From assembly GCF_003054285.1 (NCBI RefSeq), contig NZ_QBKS01000001.1:434001-498000 (forward strand): a stretch of 64,000 nucleotides of DNA. The letters run 5' to 3'. This document shows positions 30,548-39,133 of this stretch, in pieces; the stretch's first letter is position 1; the number at the start of each line of letters is the position of its first letter. The DNA comes from Litoreibacter ponti. Its GTDB lineage: Bacteria > Pseudomonadota > Alphaproteobacteria > Rhodobacterales > Rhodobacteraceae. The notes under the pieces were generated by a model. The model saw nothing but the letters and a program-made list of their open reading frames with translations. It searched no databases and had not been told where the DNA came from. A program made the position numbers and the translations under genes.

Positions 30548-31756
30548 TTACATCGCCGCGTTTAGGTTTTCGTCGATCTTCTGCAAGAAGCCCTCGGTCG
30601 TCATCCATTTCTGGTCGGGGCCGACCAGCAGGGCGAGGTCCTTGGTCATGAAACCGCTTTCCACCGTGTCGACGATCACCTTCTCCAGCGTATCGGCAAA
30701 GGTCATCAGCTGCGCGTTGCTGTCGAGCTTGGCGCGGTGCCGCAGGCCGCCGGTCCACGCAAAGATCGACGCGATGGAGTTGGTGGACGTCGCCTCGCCC
30801 TTCTGATGCTGGCGGTAGTGGCGGGTGACGGTGCCGTGGGCCGCCTCGGCCTCGACGATCTTGCCGTCGGGCGTCATCAGCTGCGAGGTCATCAGACCCA
30901 GCGAGCCGAACCCTTGGGCCACGGTATCGGACTGCACGTCACCATCGTAGTTTTTGCACGCCCACACGAAGCCGCCGTTCCACTTCATCGCGCAGGCGAC
31001 CATATCGTCGATCAGGCGGTGCTCGTAGTAGATGCCCTTGGCCCTGAACTTCTCTTCGAACTCTTCCTCGTAGACCTGCTGAAACAGCTCCAGGAACCGG
31101 CCGTCATATTGCTTGAGGATCGTGTTCTTGGTGGACAGGTAGACCGGCCAGCCGATGTTCAGGCCGTAATTCAGCGAGGCCCGCGCGAAGTCGATGATCG
31201 ACGCGTCGAGGTTGTACATGCCCATGAAGACGCCCGACGCCGGGGCGTCGAACACCTCGCGCTCGTCCACGGTGCCGTCTTCGCCCACGAACTTCATCGT
31301 CAGCTTGCCCGGCCCGGGGAATTTCATGTCCGTGGCTTTGTACTGGTCGCCAAAGGCGTGGCGACCGATGACGATGGGCTGGGTCCAGCCCGGCACCAGT
31401 CGCGGCACGTTCTTGCAGATGATCGGCTGGCGGAACACCACGCCGCCCAGGATGTTGCGGATCGTGCCATTGGGCGAGCGCCACATTTTCTTCAGGCCAA
31501 ACTCCTCGACCCGGGCCTCGTCGGGCGTGATTGTCGCGCATTTGACGCCGACGCCGTATTTCTTGATCGCCTCGGCCGCGTCGATGGTGATCTGGTCGTC
31601 GGTCTCGTCGCGCGCCTCGATCCCCAGGTCGTAGTATTTCAGGTCGATGTCGAGATAGGGCAGGATCAGCTTGTCCTTGATGAACTGCCAGATGATGCGG
31701 GTCATCTCGTCGCCGTCGAGCTCGACGACGGGGTTCTCTACCTTGATTTTGCTCAT
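30548..31756 (-). CDS. icd: NADP-dependent isocitrate dehydrogenase
   Basis: Icd converts isocitrate to 2-oxoglutarate with CO2 release in the TCA cycle. The 402-residue protein is of the eukaryotic-like type II family, starting MSKIKVENPVVELDGDEMTRIIW. The substrate-binding WRSPNGTIRNILGG segment, the metal-binding DDMVACAMKWNGGFVWACKNYDGDVQSD region and the NADP-binding EAAHGTVTRHYR block are present. Length fits the family. The ATG at 31756 was preferred over one 6 codons upstream (MRRRDP) because of the conserved N-terminus. A terminator follows. Confidence 0.96.
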   Translation of the reverse strand: MSKIKVENPVVELDGDEMTRIIWQFIKDKLILPYLDIDLKYYDLGIEARDETDDQITIDAAEAIKKYGVGVKCATITPDEARVEEFGLKKMWRSPNGTIRNILGGVVFRQPIICKNVPRLVPGWTQPIVIGRHAFGDQYKATDMKFPGPGKLTMKFVGEDGTVDEREVFDAPASGVFMGMYNLDASIIDFARASLNYGLNIGWPVYLSTKNTILKQYDGRFLELFQQVYEEEFEEKFRAKGIYYEHRLIDDMVACAMKWNGGFVWACKNYDGDVQSDTVAQGFGSLGLMTSQLMTPDGKIVEAEAAHGTVTRHYRQHQKGEATSTNSIASIFAWTGGLRHRAKLDSNAQLMTFADTLEKVIVDTVESGFMTKDLALLVGPDQKWMTTEGFLQKIDENLNAAM

Positions 31757-31856
31757 GGGGTCTCTCCGGCGCATAAGGGGAACTGTTGCGCTGCGTCATA
31801 GCGCAGGCGCGGCCTTCTGTGAAGGCGGTATGCTATTGTATACGGAATTGTCGCCA

Positions 31857-32441
31857 TCAGATTGCGTTGGATTTGAACCAATCCGCGATCCTTCCGCTCA
31901 GGTGATCCCAAAGGGCAGGGGCGCCGCGGCGGACCTTGACGCCCACGCGGGTCTCCAGCTGCTGCTGCGTGACGTTATATGCGGGCCACGTGCCGCCACC
32001 GCTTTCGAGGTTGGCCACGACCGGCTGGACCCGGTCGATGGACTTGGCGAAGACGGCGTCATCGGTCTCGGCGGCCTCGAACTCGTCCCAAAGCGCGCGA
32101 AAGTCGCGCGCTTGCTCGGTCGGCAACAGGCCAAATAGGCGGTCGGCGGCGGCTTGCTCGATCGTTTCCATCTCGGCGGGGTCGTGATCGCCATGGATCG
32201 GATTGTCGCCCGCGTCGATCTCTACCAGGTCGTGGATCAGCAGCATTTTGATCACCCGGTCGATATTGATAGGCCTGGTGGAATGTTCCGCCAGCACCAT
32301 GGCGTAAAGGGCAATGTGCCAGCTGTGCTCGCCCGAGTTTTCGCGCCGCGAGCCGTCGTTGAGCGTGGTGCCGCGGAGGACGGTCTTCAGGCGGTCGGCC
32401 TCAACGAGGAAGGCCATCTGGGCGGAAAGGCGATTGGTCAT
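31857..32441 (-). CDS. HD-domain hydrolase, YfbR/HDDC2-like 5'-nucleotidase type
   Basis: A 194-residue HD phosphohydrolase. The metal-binding residues are His39 (SGEHSWHIAL), His70-Asp71 (LLIHDLVEIDAGD) and a later aspartate in KSIDRVQPV. The N-terminal FLVEADRLKTVLRGT block and the overall size match the HDDC2/YfbR group, which hydrolyses deoxynucleoside monophosphates. The ATG at 32441 was chosen over one 6 codons upstream because MTNRLSAQ sits at the usual family start. The gene is monocistronic in appearance. Confidence 0.87.
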   Translation of the reverse strand: MTNRLSAQMAFLVEADRLKTVLRGTTLNDGSRRENSGEHSWHIALYAMVLAEHSTRPINIDRVIKMLLIHDLVEIDAGDNPIHGDHDPAEMETIEQAAADRLFGLLPTEQARDFRALWDEFEAAETDDAVFAKSIDRVQPVVANLESGGGTWPAYNVTQQQLETRVGVKVRRGAPALWDHLSGRIADWFKSNAI

Positions 32442-32551
32442 GGCGAAGGTTTGACACACTCGGTCATGCAGGAATAGGGAGTCTGGCCGCTTTCCATTGG
32501 CCGTTCCGATAAAGATACCATTCGATTGACGAGATTAGTATACAGCCGAGG

Positions 32552-34438
32552 GTGGTAAAACGGTTGGATTCTACGAGTGTGAAGTACAGACCAGAAGTCG
32601 ATGGCTTGAGAGCAGTTGCCGTCGTTCCAGTGATCCTCTTTCATGCCGGGGTAGGTCTGTTTAGCGGCGGGTACGTTGGCGTTGATGTATTCTTTGTCAT
32701 CTCCGGCTACCTGATTGCCGGGATCCTCATTTCGGAATTGGAGCGCGATACTTTCTCGATCGTGCGGTTTTATGCCCGACGTGCCAAACGGATCTTGCCT
32801 GCACTCTTTTTCGTGATGCTCCTTTGTGTTCCGGCGGCATGGGTCATTATGCTTCCGACGGAGTTCAAGGATTTCTCCCAAAGTCTGATTGCAGTTACGC
32901 TCTTTTCATCAAACTTCCTGTTTTGGATTGAAAGCGACTACTTCGCTCCAGCGGCAGAGCTCAAACCGCTGCTTCATACATGGAGCCTTGCGGTCGAAGA
33001 GCAATATTACTTGGTATTTCCGGTCTTCTTGTATTTCTTTTGGAAGTTTGGACGCTCAAAGGTCATCCTTTCCATTTGCCTTCTTGCGCTTATGAGCCTT
33101 GCGGCGAGCGAGTGGGCATGGCGCAGCTCGCCCAGTGCCAACTTCTATCTTGCCCCCACGCGGGCGTGGGAACTTCTGGTTGGTGCGCTTTGTGCGTTTG
33201 CGCCTGAAATGCTCAGACGCAGATGGATGAACTGGCTGTCCGTCCTAGGGCTTCTTATGATCGTCGCCTCAGTCTTCATATACGATCACAGCACGCCATT
33301 CCCATCTCTCTATACTTTGTTGCCGGTGGTCGGATGCGCCCTCGTCATTCTGTTCGCAAGGGAGGACACCTGGGCCACATTCCTTTTGTCGCGCCCGATA
33401 TGCGTTGGCATTGGCCTCATTAGCTACAGCCTCTATCTGTGGCACCAACCGTTGTTTGCGTTTGCCAGATTACAAAACTCCGGAGAGCCCGCGGCGTCGC
33501 TCATGAGCGCCTTGACGGTCGCGACCTTCGGGCTTGCGTATTTCACTTGGCGATTTGTCGAAACGCCATTCAGATCGCCCGAAATCAGCCACCGCGCCAT
33601 TTTTTCGATGTCCGGTGCGTGCGGGTTTGTATTTCTGGCTTTGGGTCTGACGGGCCATGTGAGCAATGGCAGTCCGATCGGAGATGGGTTTTCCCCAGCA
33701 CAACGGCAGCTTTTGGCATATTCGGACTACGACAGTGCCGGCCTATACCGGGAAGGCGATTGCTTTCTCGAAACCGCACAAGTGCCATCCGAATTTAGGG
33801 ATTTTTGTGTCAGCGCCGAAAACCAGATGTTCATTGTGGGCGATTCCCACGCTGCGGCCTTGTCCGTGGGGCTTAGAGAAGTTTTCGATACAGGACAGCT
33901 AACAGCGCATGGGTGTCCGCCGTTGATAGGCTACTCGAGTCTGTCCCAACCCAATTGCAGTCAGATTCTGGAACACTACTTTGCGGAGCTGGAAAGGCTT
34001 AAGCCAGAACAGATCATTCTGCACGCCCATTGGGGGTCCCACGTTGGAAAAGAGCTGTTCAGGCTTGAGGCGACAATCGCCGAAATCCAAAGAACCGCTC
34101 CGGCGTCAAATATCCTGTTGGTGGGGGGCGTGCCGACATGGTCGCCGAGTCTGCCAGCAGCGCTTGTGCGCGCCCGCGCGCAGACCGAGGACGAACGGCT
34201 ACTCTATTCCGACATACACGATACCGCATTGGCCGACGCGTTTCTGCGAAACCTTGCAACCCAATACGGTGTGGAATTCGTGTCATTGATTGATGCGTTA
34301 TGCGAAGGACAGGAATGCCTTGCCGTTGTGGGCGACGCGGGCGAACCGGTTCCACTGGTTTGGGATTACGGGCATCTGACGCAAGCGGGTTCACGTTACA
34401 TTGCCGACGAAATTCTTTCGCCGAAATTGGTTGAATAA
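32552..34438 (+). CDS. Membrane O-acyltransferase with C-terminal SGNH domain
   Basis: A 628-residue protein of the OafA/OatA type. The N-terminal acyltransferase 3 domain (about 10-370) has around ten membrane helices and starts with the signature YRPEVDGLRAVAVVPVILFHAG. The second signature is SLAVEEQYYLVFP. The periplasmic SGNH part follows, with the nucleophile block VGDSHAAAL and the catalytic DYGHLTQAG near the end. Such enzymes transfer acetyl or similar groups to surface polysaccharide, lipopolysaccharide or peptidoglycan. The start is GTG at 32552. Base composition is less GC-rich than the flanks, as is common for surface-modification genes. It lies alone between two minus-strand units. 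Confidence 0.9.
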   Translation: MVKRLDSTSVKYRPEVDGLRAVAVVPVILFHAGVGLFSGGYVGVDVFFVISGYLIAGILISELERDTFSIVRFYARRAKRILPALFFVMLLCVPAAWVIMLPTEFKDFSQSLIAVTLFSSNFLFWIESDYFAPAAELKPLLHTWSLAVEEQYYLVFPVFLYFFWKFGRSKVILSICLLALMSLAASEWAWRSSPSANFYLAPTRAWELLVGALCAFAPEMLRRRWMNWLSVLGLLMIVASVFIYDHSTPFPSLYTLLPVVGCALVILFAREDTWATFLLSRPICVGIGLISYSLYLWHQPLFAFARLQNSGEPAASLMSALTVATFGLAYFTWRFVETPFRSPEISHRAIFSMSGACGFVFLALGLTGHVSNGSPIGDGFSPAQRQLLAYSDYDSAGLYREGDCFLETAQVPSEFRDFCVSAENQMFIVGDSHAAALSVGLREVFDTGQLTAHGCPPLIGYSSLSQPNCSQILEHYFAELERLKPEQIILHAHWGSHVGKELFRLEATIAEIQRTAPASNILLVGGVPTWSPSLPAALVRARAQTEDERLLYSDIHDTALADAFLRNLATQYGVEFVSLIDALCEGQECLAVVGDAGEPVPLVWDYGHLTQAGSRYIADEILSPKLVE

Positions 34439-34493
34439 TAGAGCCAAGACCAACGTTTCAGTGGTGTCGTCGTAGAACGGCTGAGCGCAGCGC

Positions 34494-34760
34494 CTAGTGA
34501 TCCGTCGTCTCGATCAGGTCGCCGGTGTTGGGGAGGTCGCTTTCCACGCTCTTACCGGCGAGCTTATCTTCCAGGAACTGCAACGCGCGGGCCTCGGCCT
34601 TGCGGACGCGCACGGAGGTCAGGAAGGCCTCCTGCGTTGTCTGTGAGGACGCGCCGATCAGCTGGGCCACCTGGTTGATCAGGCCCACATCGTCCAGTTC
34701 GGCCTCCGCCTTGATGGCGGCGATGGCAAGCTTGTCGGCAATGTCGTCGGTGATACCCAT
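34494..34760 (-). CDS. Conserved-looking small helical protein of unknown function
   Basis: An 88-residue acidic protein predicted to be mostly helical, beginning MGITDDIADKLAIAAIKAEAEL. It has no membrane segment, signal or cysteine. It follows the alpha/beta hydrolase gene by 3 bases on the same strand, so the two are probably co-transcribed. Codon usage and the clean start suggest a real gene. I do not recognise the family. Confidence 0.7.
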   Translation of the reverse strand: MGITDDIADKLAIAAIKAEAELDDVGLINQVAQLIGASSQTTQEAFLTSVRVRKAEARALQFLEDKLAGKSVESDLPNTGDLIETTDH

Positions 34761-34763
34761 GGC

Positions 34764-35420
34764 TTAGCGCGTCTTCTCTGTCAGGCGGCGTTGCACATAT
34801 TCTTCCACGGACCCGGTGAGCGTGTCCATATGGTCGTTCTCGAAGAAGTGGCCCGCGCCCTCGACCTCTTGGTGGGTGATGGTGATGCCTTTTTGTTCGT
34901 GCAGCTTGTTGACCAGCGTCACGGTGTCCTGGGGCGGCGCCACGCGGTCGCCCAGACCGTTGATGATCAGGCCCGAGGACGGGCAGGGGGCAAGGAAGGA
35001 GAAGTCATACATGTTCGCAGGCGGCGAGACGGAGATGAAGCCGGTGATCTCGGGGCGGCGCATCAACAGCTGCATCCCGATCCACGCGCCAAAGGAGAAG
35101 CCTGCGACCCAGCAATGCTTGGCGTTCTGGTTCATCGACTGAAGGTAATCCAGCGCCGAGGCCGCGTCGCTGAGCTCGCCGATGCCCTGATCGTATTCGC
35201 CCTGACTGCGGCCCACGCCGCGGAAGTTGAACCGCAGCACGTTGAAGCCCATGTTATGGAATGTGTAATGCAGATTGTAGACGACCCGGTTGTTCATCGT
35301 GCCGCCGAATTGCGGGTGCGGGTGCAGGATGATCGCGATGGGGGCGTCGCGCATGCCTTTGTGCGGATGGTAACGGCCCTCGAGGCGGCCTTCTGGTCCG
35401 GGAAAAATCACTTCGGGCAT
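34764..35420 (-). CDS. Alpha/beta hydrolase (COG2945-like)
   Basis: A 218-residue serine hydrolase. The HPHPQFGGTMNN block after the first strand, the NFRGVGRSQGEYD turn and the nucleophile elbow GFSFGA follow the pattern of the YdeN/COG2945 group. The catalytic acid is likely in INGLGDRVAPP and the histidine in EGAGHFF. The substrate is unknown. It is divergent from iscR, about 195 bases between the starts, which holds the likely suf promoter. Confidence 0.87.
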   Translation of the reverse strand: MPEVIFPGPEGRLEGRYHPHKGMRDAPIAIILHPHPQFGGTMNNRVVYNLHYTFHNMGFNVLRFNFRGVGRSQGEYDQGIGELSDAASALDYLQSMNQNAKHCWVAGFSFGAWIGMQLLMRRPEITGFISVSPPANMYDFSFLAPCPSSGLIINGLGDRVAPPQDTVTLVNKLHEQKGITITHQEVEGAGHFFENDHMDTLTGSVEEYVQRRLTEKTR

Positions 35421-35461
35421 GGGCGGTGTGGTCCCTCATTTTCTTGGAGCGACGACAATTC

Positions 35462-35497
35462 TTGACGCCTTTGCTCGGGTAACCTAGAACAATTCTA
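35462..35497 (+). promoter_or_regulatory. Probable iscR-suf promoter with overlapping operator dyad
   Basis: A -35 TTGACG (35462-35467), a 17-base spacer and a -10 TAGAAC (35485-35490) form a good promoter about 118 bases before the iscR ATG. The perfect dyad TAGAA-CAA-TTCTA (35485-35497) covers the -10 element and the expected start site, so a protein bound there would block transcription. IscR autorepression through an Iron-Rhodo-type box is the natural reading, but I cannot confirm the consensus from memory. Confidence 0.6.
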
Positions 35498-35614
35498 AGT
35501 TGCGAGGCGATCGCTCGCCCGCAAGTCAAGCTGAATTAAGGTCTGCGCCTTACAGCGTCAATGTTAATCGGCTGAAACAGCCTGTTTACCGGCTGCAATT
35601 CGGGGGAATTGCCC

Positions 35615-36076
35615 ATGAAACTGAGCACCAAGGGCCGCTACGCCATGGTCGCCTTGGCGGACCTCGCCCAGAACCAGTCGGGCGGGCTGGTCTCTCTTGG
35701 CGAGATTTCCAAACGTCAGGACGTCTCGCTGCCCTATCTCGAGCAGCTCTTCGTCAAGCTGCGCCGCGCGGGGCTGGTAGAGTCCGTGCGCGGCCCCGGT
35801 GGGGGCTACAAGCTGGCCCGCCCGCCAGAGGCGATCCGGGTGTCCGAGGTGCTCGAGGCCGTGGACGAGACGGTATCGGCCATGCACACCGGCGCGGGCG
35901 CGTCAGGCGCGCTGTCGGGATCAAAAGCGCAGAGCATGACCAACCGGCTGTGGGAAAGCCTGAGCGCCCATGTCTACGTGTTTTTGCATCAGACCCGGCT
36001 TTCGGATGTCGTAGGCAACGAGTTGACCCCGTGCCCGGCAGTGCCGACCCTCTTTACCGTGGTGGACGAGTCCTGA
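35615..36076 (+). CDS. iscR: IscR, Rrf2-family iron-sulfur regulator
   Basis: IscR controls iron-sulfur cluster assembly genes. The 153-residue protein has the Rrf2 winged helix (MKLSTKGRYAMVALADLA, and RGPGGGYKLARPPE as the wing). Enterobacterial IscR uses three cysteines near residues 92-104 to bind a [2Fe-2S] cluster; here that region (HTGAGASGALSGSK) has none, and the only cysteine is Cys140 near the C-terminus. Rhodobacter sphaeroides IscR is also reported to have one cysteine and to repress iron-sulfur genes, so this is a lineage trait. It leads the suf operon and overlaps the next start (TGATG). Confidence 0.93.
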   Translation: MKLSTKGRYAMVALADLAQNQSGGLVSLGEISKRQDVSLPYLEQLFVKLRRAGLVESVRGPGGGYKLARPPEAIRVSEVLEAVDETVSAMHTGAGASGALSGSKAQSMTNRLWESLSAHVYVFLHQTRLSDVVGNELTPCPAVPTLFTVVDES

Positions 36077-37146
36077 TGGCGCGGGTCTATCTGGATTACA
36101 ACGCCACGGCGCCTTTGCGCACGGTGGCGCGGGACGCGATGATCGCGGCGATGGATGTGGTGGGCAACCCGTCCTCGGTCCATGCCGAGGGGCGCGCGGC
36201 AAAAGGGCTGATTGAGCGGGCTCGCGCGCAGATCTCGGACGCGTTTGGGGCGTCGGGGGCGGATATCATCTTCACCTCATCGGCCACTGAGGCGGCGGAT
36301 CTTGGTCTCTATGGAGGGCCGATGATCCATGACAGCCCGGCGTTTTTCGAATGCGCCGAGATTGAGCATGATGCGGTGATCGGCAATTGCATGCACACGC
36401 TGGCCACGGACAGGAACGGGAGGGTGGAGGTGAGCGAGCGCGTCGACACTGTCGCGCTGCAATTGGCCAATAGCGAGACAGGCGTGATCCAGAACCTGCC
36501 CCACGGTCTGGGCTTTTCGGACATGACGCAGGCGTTTGGCAAAATTCCGTGCGCGTTTTCGTGGACCCAAGCGCAGCGGGCGATCATCTCCGCGCACAAG
36601 ATCGGCGGGCCAAAAGGCGTCGGCGCGCTGGTGATCAAACAAGGCACGGATGTTCGGGCCCAGATCAAGGGTGGCGGGCAAGAGATGGGCCGCCGCTCGG
36701 GCACGGAGAACGTGATCGGCATCGCCGGATTTGGGGCCGCAGCGGCGGCTGCGGCACAAGATTTGGCCGATGGGGTCTGGGATCGGGTTGCGGAACTTAG
36801 AAATATTCTAGAAAAGGCCATTGAGGCCCGCGCAAAGAATACTATTTTTGTCGGGAAAGGGTCTGAACGCCTGCCCAACACCTCGTGCTTCGCCACCCCC
36901 GGCTGGAAAGGCGAGACGCAGGTGATGGCGATGGACCTTGCGGGGTTTGCCGTCTCGGCGGGGTCGGCGTGCTCCAGCGGCAAGGTCAAGGCCAGCCGCG
37001 TGGTCACGGCCATGGGATATGACGCGCTCACGGCCTCGAGCACCCTGCGGGTGTCCCTGGGGCCGGAGACGACGGAAGAACAGGTGCTGCGCTTCGCGGA
37101 TGCGTGGCTGGCGGCAGAACAGAAATTTCACGCCCGCGCGGCGTGA
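36076..37146 (+). CDS. Cysteine desulfurase, IscS/NifS type
   Basis: A 356-residue PLP enzyme that takes sulfur from cysteine for cluster assembly. The N-terminal RVYLDYNATAPL, the PLP lysine Lys175 (IISAHKIGGPKG) and the persulfide cysteine Cys299 (SAGSACSSGKVKAS) are present. It is a second desulfurase in the operon besides SufS. The ATG at 36076 overlaps the iscR stop by one base; a longer frame reaching upstream runs through iscR and was rejected. Bases around 36790-36850 are unusually AT-rich and contain the same dyad as the operon promoter. Confidence 0.92.
   Translation: MARVYLDYNATAPLRTVARDAMIAAMDVVGNPSSVHAEGRAAKGLIERARAQISDAFGASGADIIFTSSATEAADLGLYGGPMIHDSPAFFECAEIEHDAVIGNCMHTLATDRNGRVEVSERVDTVALQLANSETGVIQNLPHGLGFSDMTQAFGKIPCAFSWTQAQRAIISAHKIGGPKGVGALVIKQGTDVRAQIKGGGQEMGRRSGTENVIGIAGFGAAAAAAAQDLADGVWDRVAELRNILEKAIEARAKNTIFVGKGSERLPNTSCFATPGWKGETQVMAMDLAGFAVSAGSACSSGKVKASRVVTAMGYDALTASSTLRVSLGPETTEEQVLRFADAWLAAEQKFHARAA
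36798..36810. promoter_or_regulatory. Second copy of the TAGAA-N3-TTCTA dyad, inside the desulfurase gene
   Basis: TAGAA-ATA-TTCTA repeats the half-sites of the dyad at the iscR promoter exactly. It lies in codons for Leu241-Leu245 and uses codons that are rare in this GC-rich genome. It could be an internal operator for a promoter feeding sufB or an intragenic binding site. The function is unproven. Confidence 0.35.
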
Positions 37147-37163
37147 CAGTGAGGAGAGAGCCG

Positions 37164-38690
37164 ATGGCGCTAGAGGATGTGGTCGACAACGTCAAAGAGG
37201 GCGTGGATCAGGACACCGTGGATGCGGTGCGCGAAGTTGGCGGCAAGTACAAGTACGGCTGGGAAACCGAGATCGAGATGGACTACGCGCCCAAGGGCGT
37301 GAACGAGGACATCGTACGGCTGATTTCCGCCAAGAACGAAGAGCCCGAGTGGATGACCGAGTGGCGGCTGGAAGCCTTCCGCCGCTGGGAAAAGATGACC
37401 GAGCCGGAGTGGGCGATGGTCGACTACCCCAAGATCGACTATCAGGATCAGTATTACTACGCGTCGCCCAAGAGCATGGCGGAGAAGCCAAAATCGCTCG
37501 ATGATGTCGACCCGAAGCTGCTGGAAACCTACAAGAAGCTGGGCATCCCGCTGAAGGAACAGATGATCCTGGCGGGCGTCGAAGGCGCCGAAGATCTGAC
37601 CGACGCGCCGCGCAAGGTCGCGGTGGATGCGGTGTTTGACTCCGTGTCCGTAGGCACGACTTTCCAGGCGGAGCTGAAGAAGGCGGGCGTCATCTTCTGC
37701 TCGATCTCGGAGGCGATCCGTGAGCATCCCGAGCTGGTGAAGAAGTACCTCGGCTCCGTGGTGCCGCAATCGGACAACTACTTCGCGACGCTGAACTCGG
37801 CCGTCTTCTCGGACGGCTCGTTTGTCTACGTGCCGCCGGGCGTGCGCTGCCCGATGGAGCTGTCGACCTATTTCCGCATCAACGCGGAAAACACCGGCCA
37901 GTTTGAGCGCACCCTGATCATCGCCGACAAAGAGAGCTACGTCAGCTACCTTGAAGGCTGCACCGCGCCGATGCGCGACACTAACCAGCTGCACGCGGCG
38001 GTGGTGGAGCTGGTGCTGCTCGACGATGCCGAGATCAAGTATTCGACCGTACAGAACTGGTATCCGGGCGACGAGAACGGCAAGGGCGGCATCTACAACT
38101 TCGTCACCAAACGTGCCGATTGCCGCGGTGACCGCTCCAAGGTGATGTGGACCCAGGTCGAGACCGGCTCCGCCGTGACCTGGAAATACCCGTCCTGCAT
38201 CCTGCGCGGCGAGGAAAGCCAAGGCGAGTTCTACTCGATCGCGATTGCCAACAACATGCAGCAGGCCGACACCGGCACGAAGATGATCCACTTGGGCAAG
38301 AACACCAAGTCGCGGATCGTGTCGAAAGGCATCTCGGCGGGCAAGGCGCAGAACACCTATCGCGGGCTCGTCTCGATGCACCCGAAGGCCAAGAATTCGC
38401 GCAACTACACCCAATGCGACAGCTTGCTGATTGGCGACAAATGCGGGGCGCACACGGTGCCGTATATCGAGGTGAAGAACAACTCGAGCCGGGTGGAGCA
38501 CGAGGCAACGACCTCCAAGGTCGATGACGACCAGCTCTTCTACTGCCGCCAGCGCGGCATGGACGAGGAAGAGGCCGTGGCGCTTGTAGTCAACGGTTTC
38601 TGCAAGGAAGTCCTGCAGGCCCTGCCGATGGAATTCGCCATGGAAGCCCAACAGCTGGTAGCGATCTCCCTGGAAGGCTCGGTGGGATGA
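37164..38690 (+). CDS. sufB: Fe-S cluster assembly scaffold SufB
   Basis: SufB forms the SufBC2D complex that builds iron-sulfur clusters. The 508-residue protein shows the GVNEDIVRLIS and VPQSDNYFATLNSAVFSDGSFVYVPPGVRCPMEL blocks and the C-terminal HEATTSKVDDDQLFYCRQRGMDEEEA with the cluster-site cysteine. Length is as expected for alphaproteobacterial SufB. The ATG at 37164 has a strong ribosome site (GAGGAGAG), 17 bases after the desulfurase stop. Its stop overlaps the ybjQ-like gene as ATGA. Confidence 0.97.
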   Translation: MALEDVVDNVKEGVDQDTVDAVREVGGKYKYGWETEIEMDYAPKGVNEDIVRLISAKNEEPEWMTEWRLEAFRRWEKMTEPEWAMVDYPKIDYQDQYYYASPKSMAEKPKSLDDVDPKLLETYKKLGIPLKEQMILAGVEGAEDLTDAPRKVAVDAVFDSVSVGTTFQAELKKAGVIFCSISEAIREHPELVKKYLGSVVPQSDNYFATLNSAVFSDGSFVYVPPGVRCPMELSTYFRINAENTGQFERTLIIADKESYVSYLEGCTAPMRDTNQLHAAVVELVLLDDAEIKYSTVQNWYPGDENGKGGIYNFVTKRADCRGDRSKVMWTQVETGSAVTWKYPSCILRGEESQGEFYSIAIANNMQQADTGTKMIHLGKNTKSRIVSKGISAGKAQNTYRGLVSMHPKAKNSRNYTQCDSLLIGDKCGAHTVPYIEVKNNSSRVEHEATTSKVDDDQLFYCRQRGMDEEEAVALVVNGFCKEVLQALPMEFAMEAQQLVAISLEGSVG

Positions 38691-39019
38691 TCGTCACCAC
38701 GACGAACAATATCGAAGGCCACAAGGTCACGGCCTACCACGGCATCGTGGTGGGCGAGGCGATCATGGGGGCCAACATCGTGCGCGATCTCTTCGCGCAG
38801 GTCACCGACATCGTCGGTGGCCGCTCAGGCATGTATGAGGCCAAGCTGCAGGACGCCCGCGACACGGCGATCAGCGAGCTGAAAGACCGCGCGCGCGAGT
38901 TTGGGGCCGATGCGGTCGTGGGCGTCGATCTGGACTATGAAGTGGTCGGCCAGTCGATGCTGATGGTCTCGGCCTCCGGCACGGCCGTCAGCGTCACCCC
39001 CGATGGGACTGTCCGGTAA
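38687..39019 (+). CDS. YbjQ/UPF0145 family protein
   Basis: A 110-residue protein of the UPF0145 (YbjQ) family, with IVTTTNNIEGHKV at the start, GEAIMGANIVRD, GGRSGMYE and the DAVVGVDLDYE core. The family is predicted to form a pentameric ring and is sometimes described as heavy-metal binding, but the role is unknown. Its overlap with sufB (4 bases) ties its translation to the SUF proteins, which hints at a part in iron-sulfur or metal handling. Confidence 0.9.
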   Translation: MIVTTTNNIEGHKVTAYHGIVVGEAIMGANIVRDLFAQVTDIVGGRSGMYEAKLQDARDTAISELKDRAREFGADAVVGVDLDYEVVGQSMLMVSASGTAVSVTPDGTVR

Positions 39020-39133
39020 TTCCGGCGAAATTGAGCAAAACCATGCGCAATAACTCCAGTATCTCGTCACATTGCCGCCCTATAGGGTCGGTAGCTCCTG
39101 TCGTGGAAACACACGCAGGGACGGGTATTGGCG

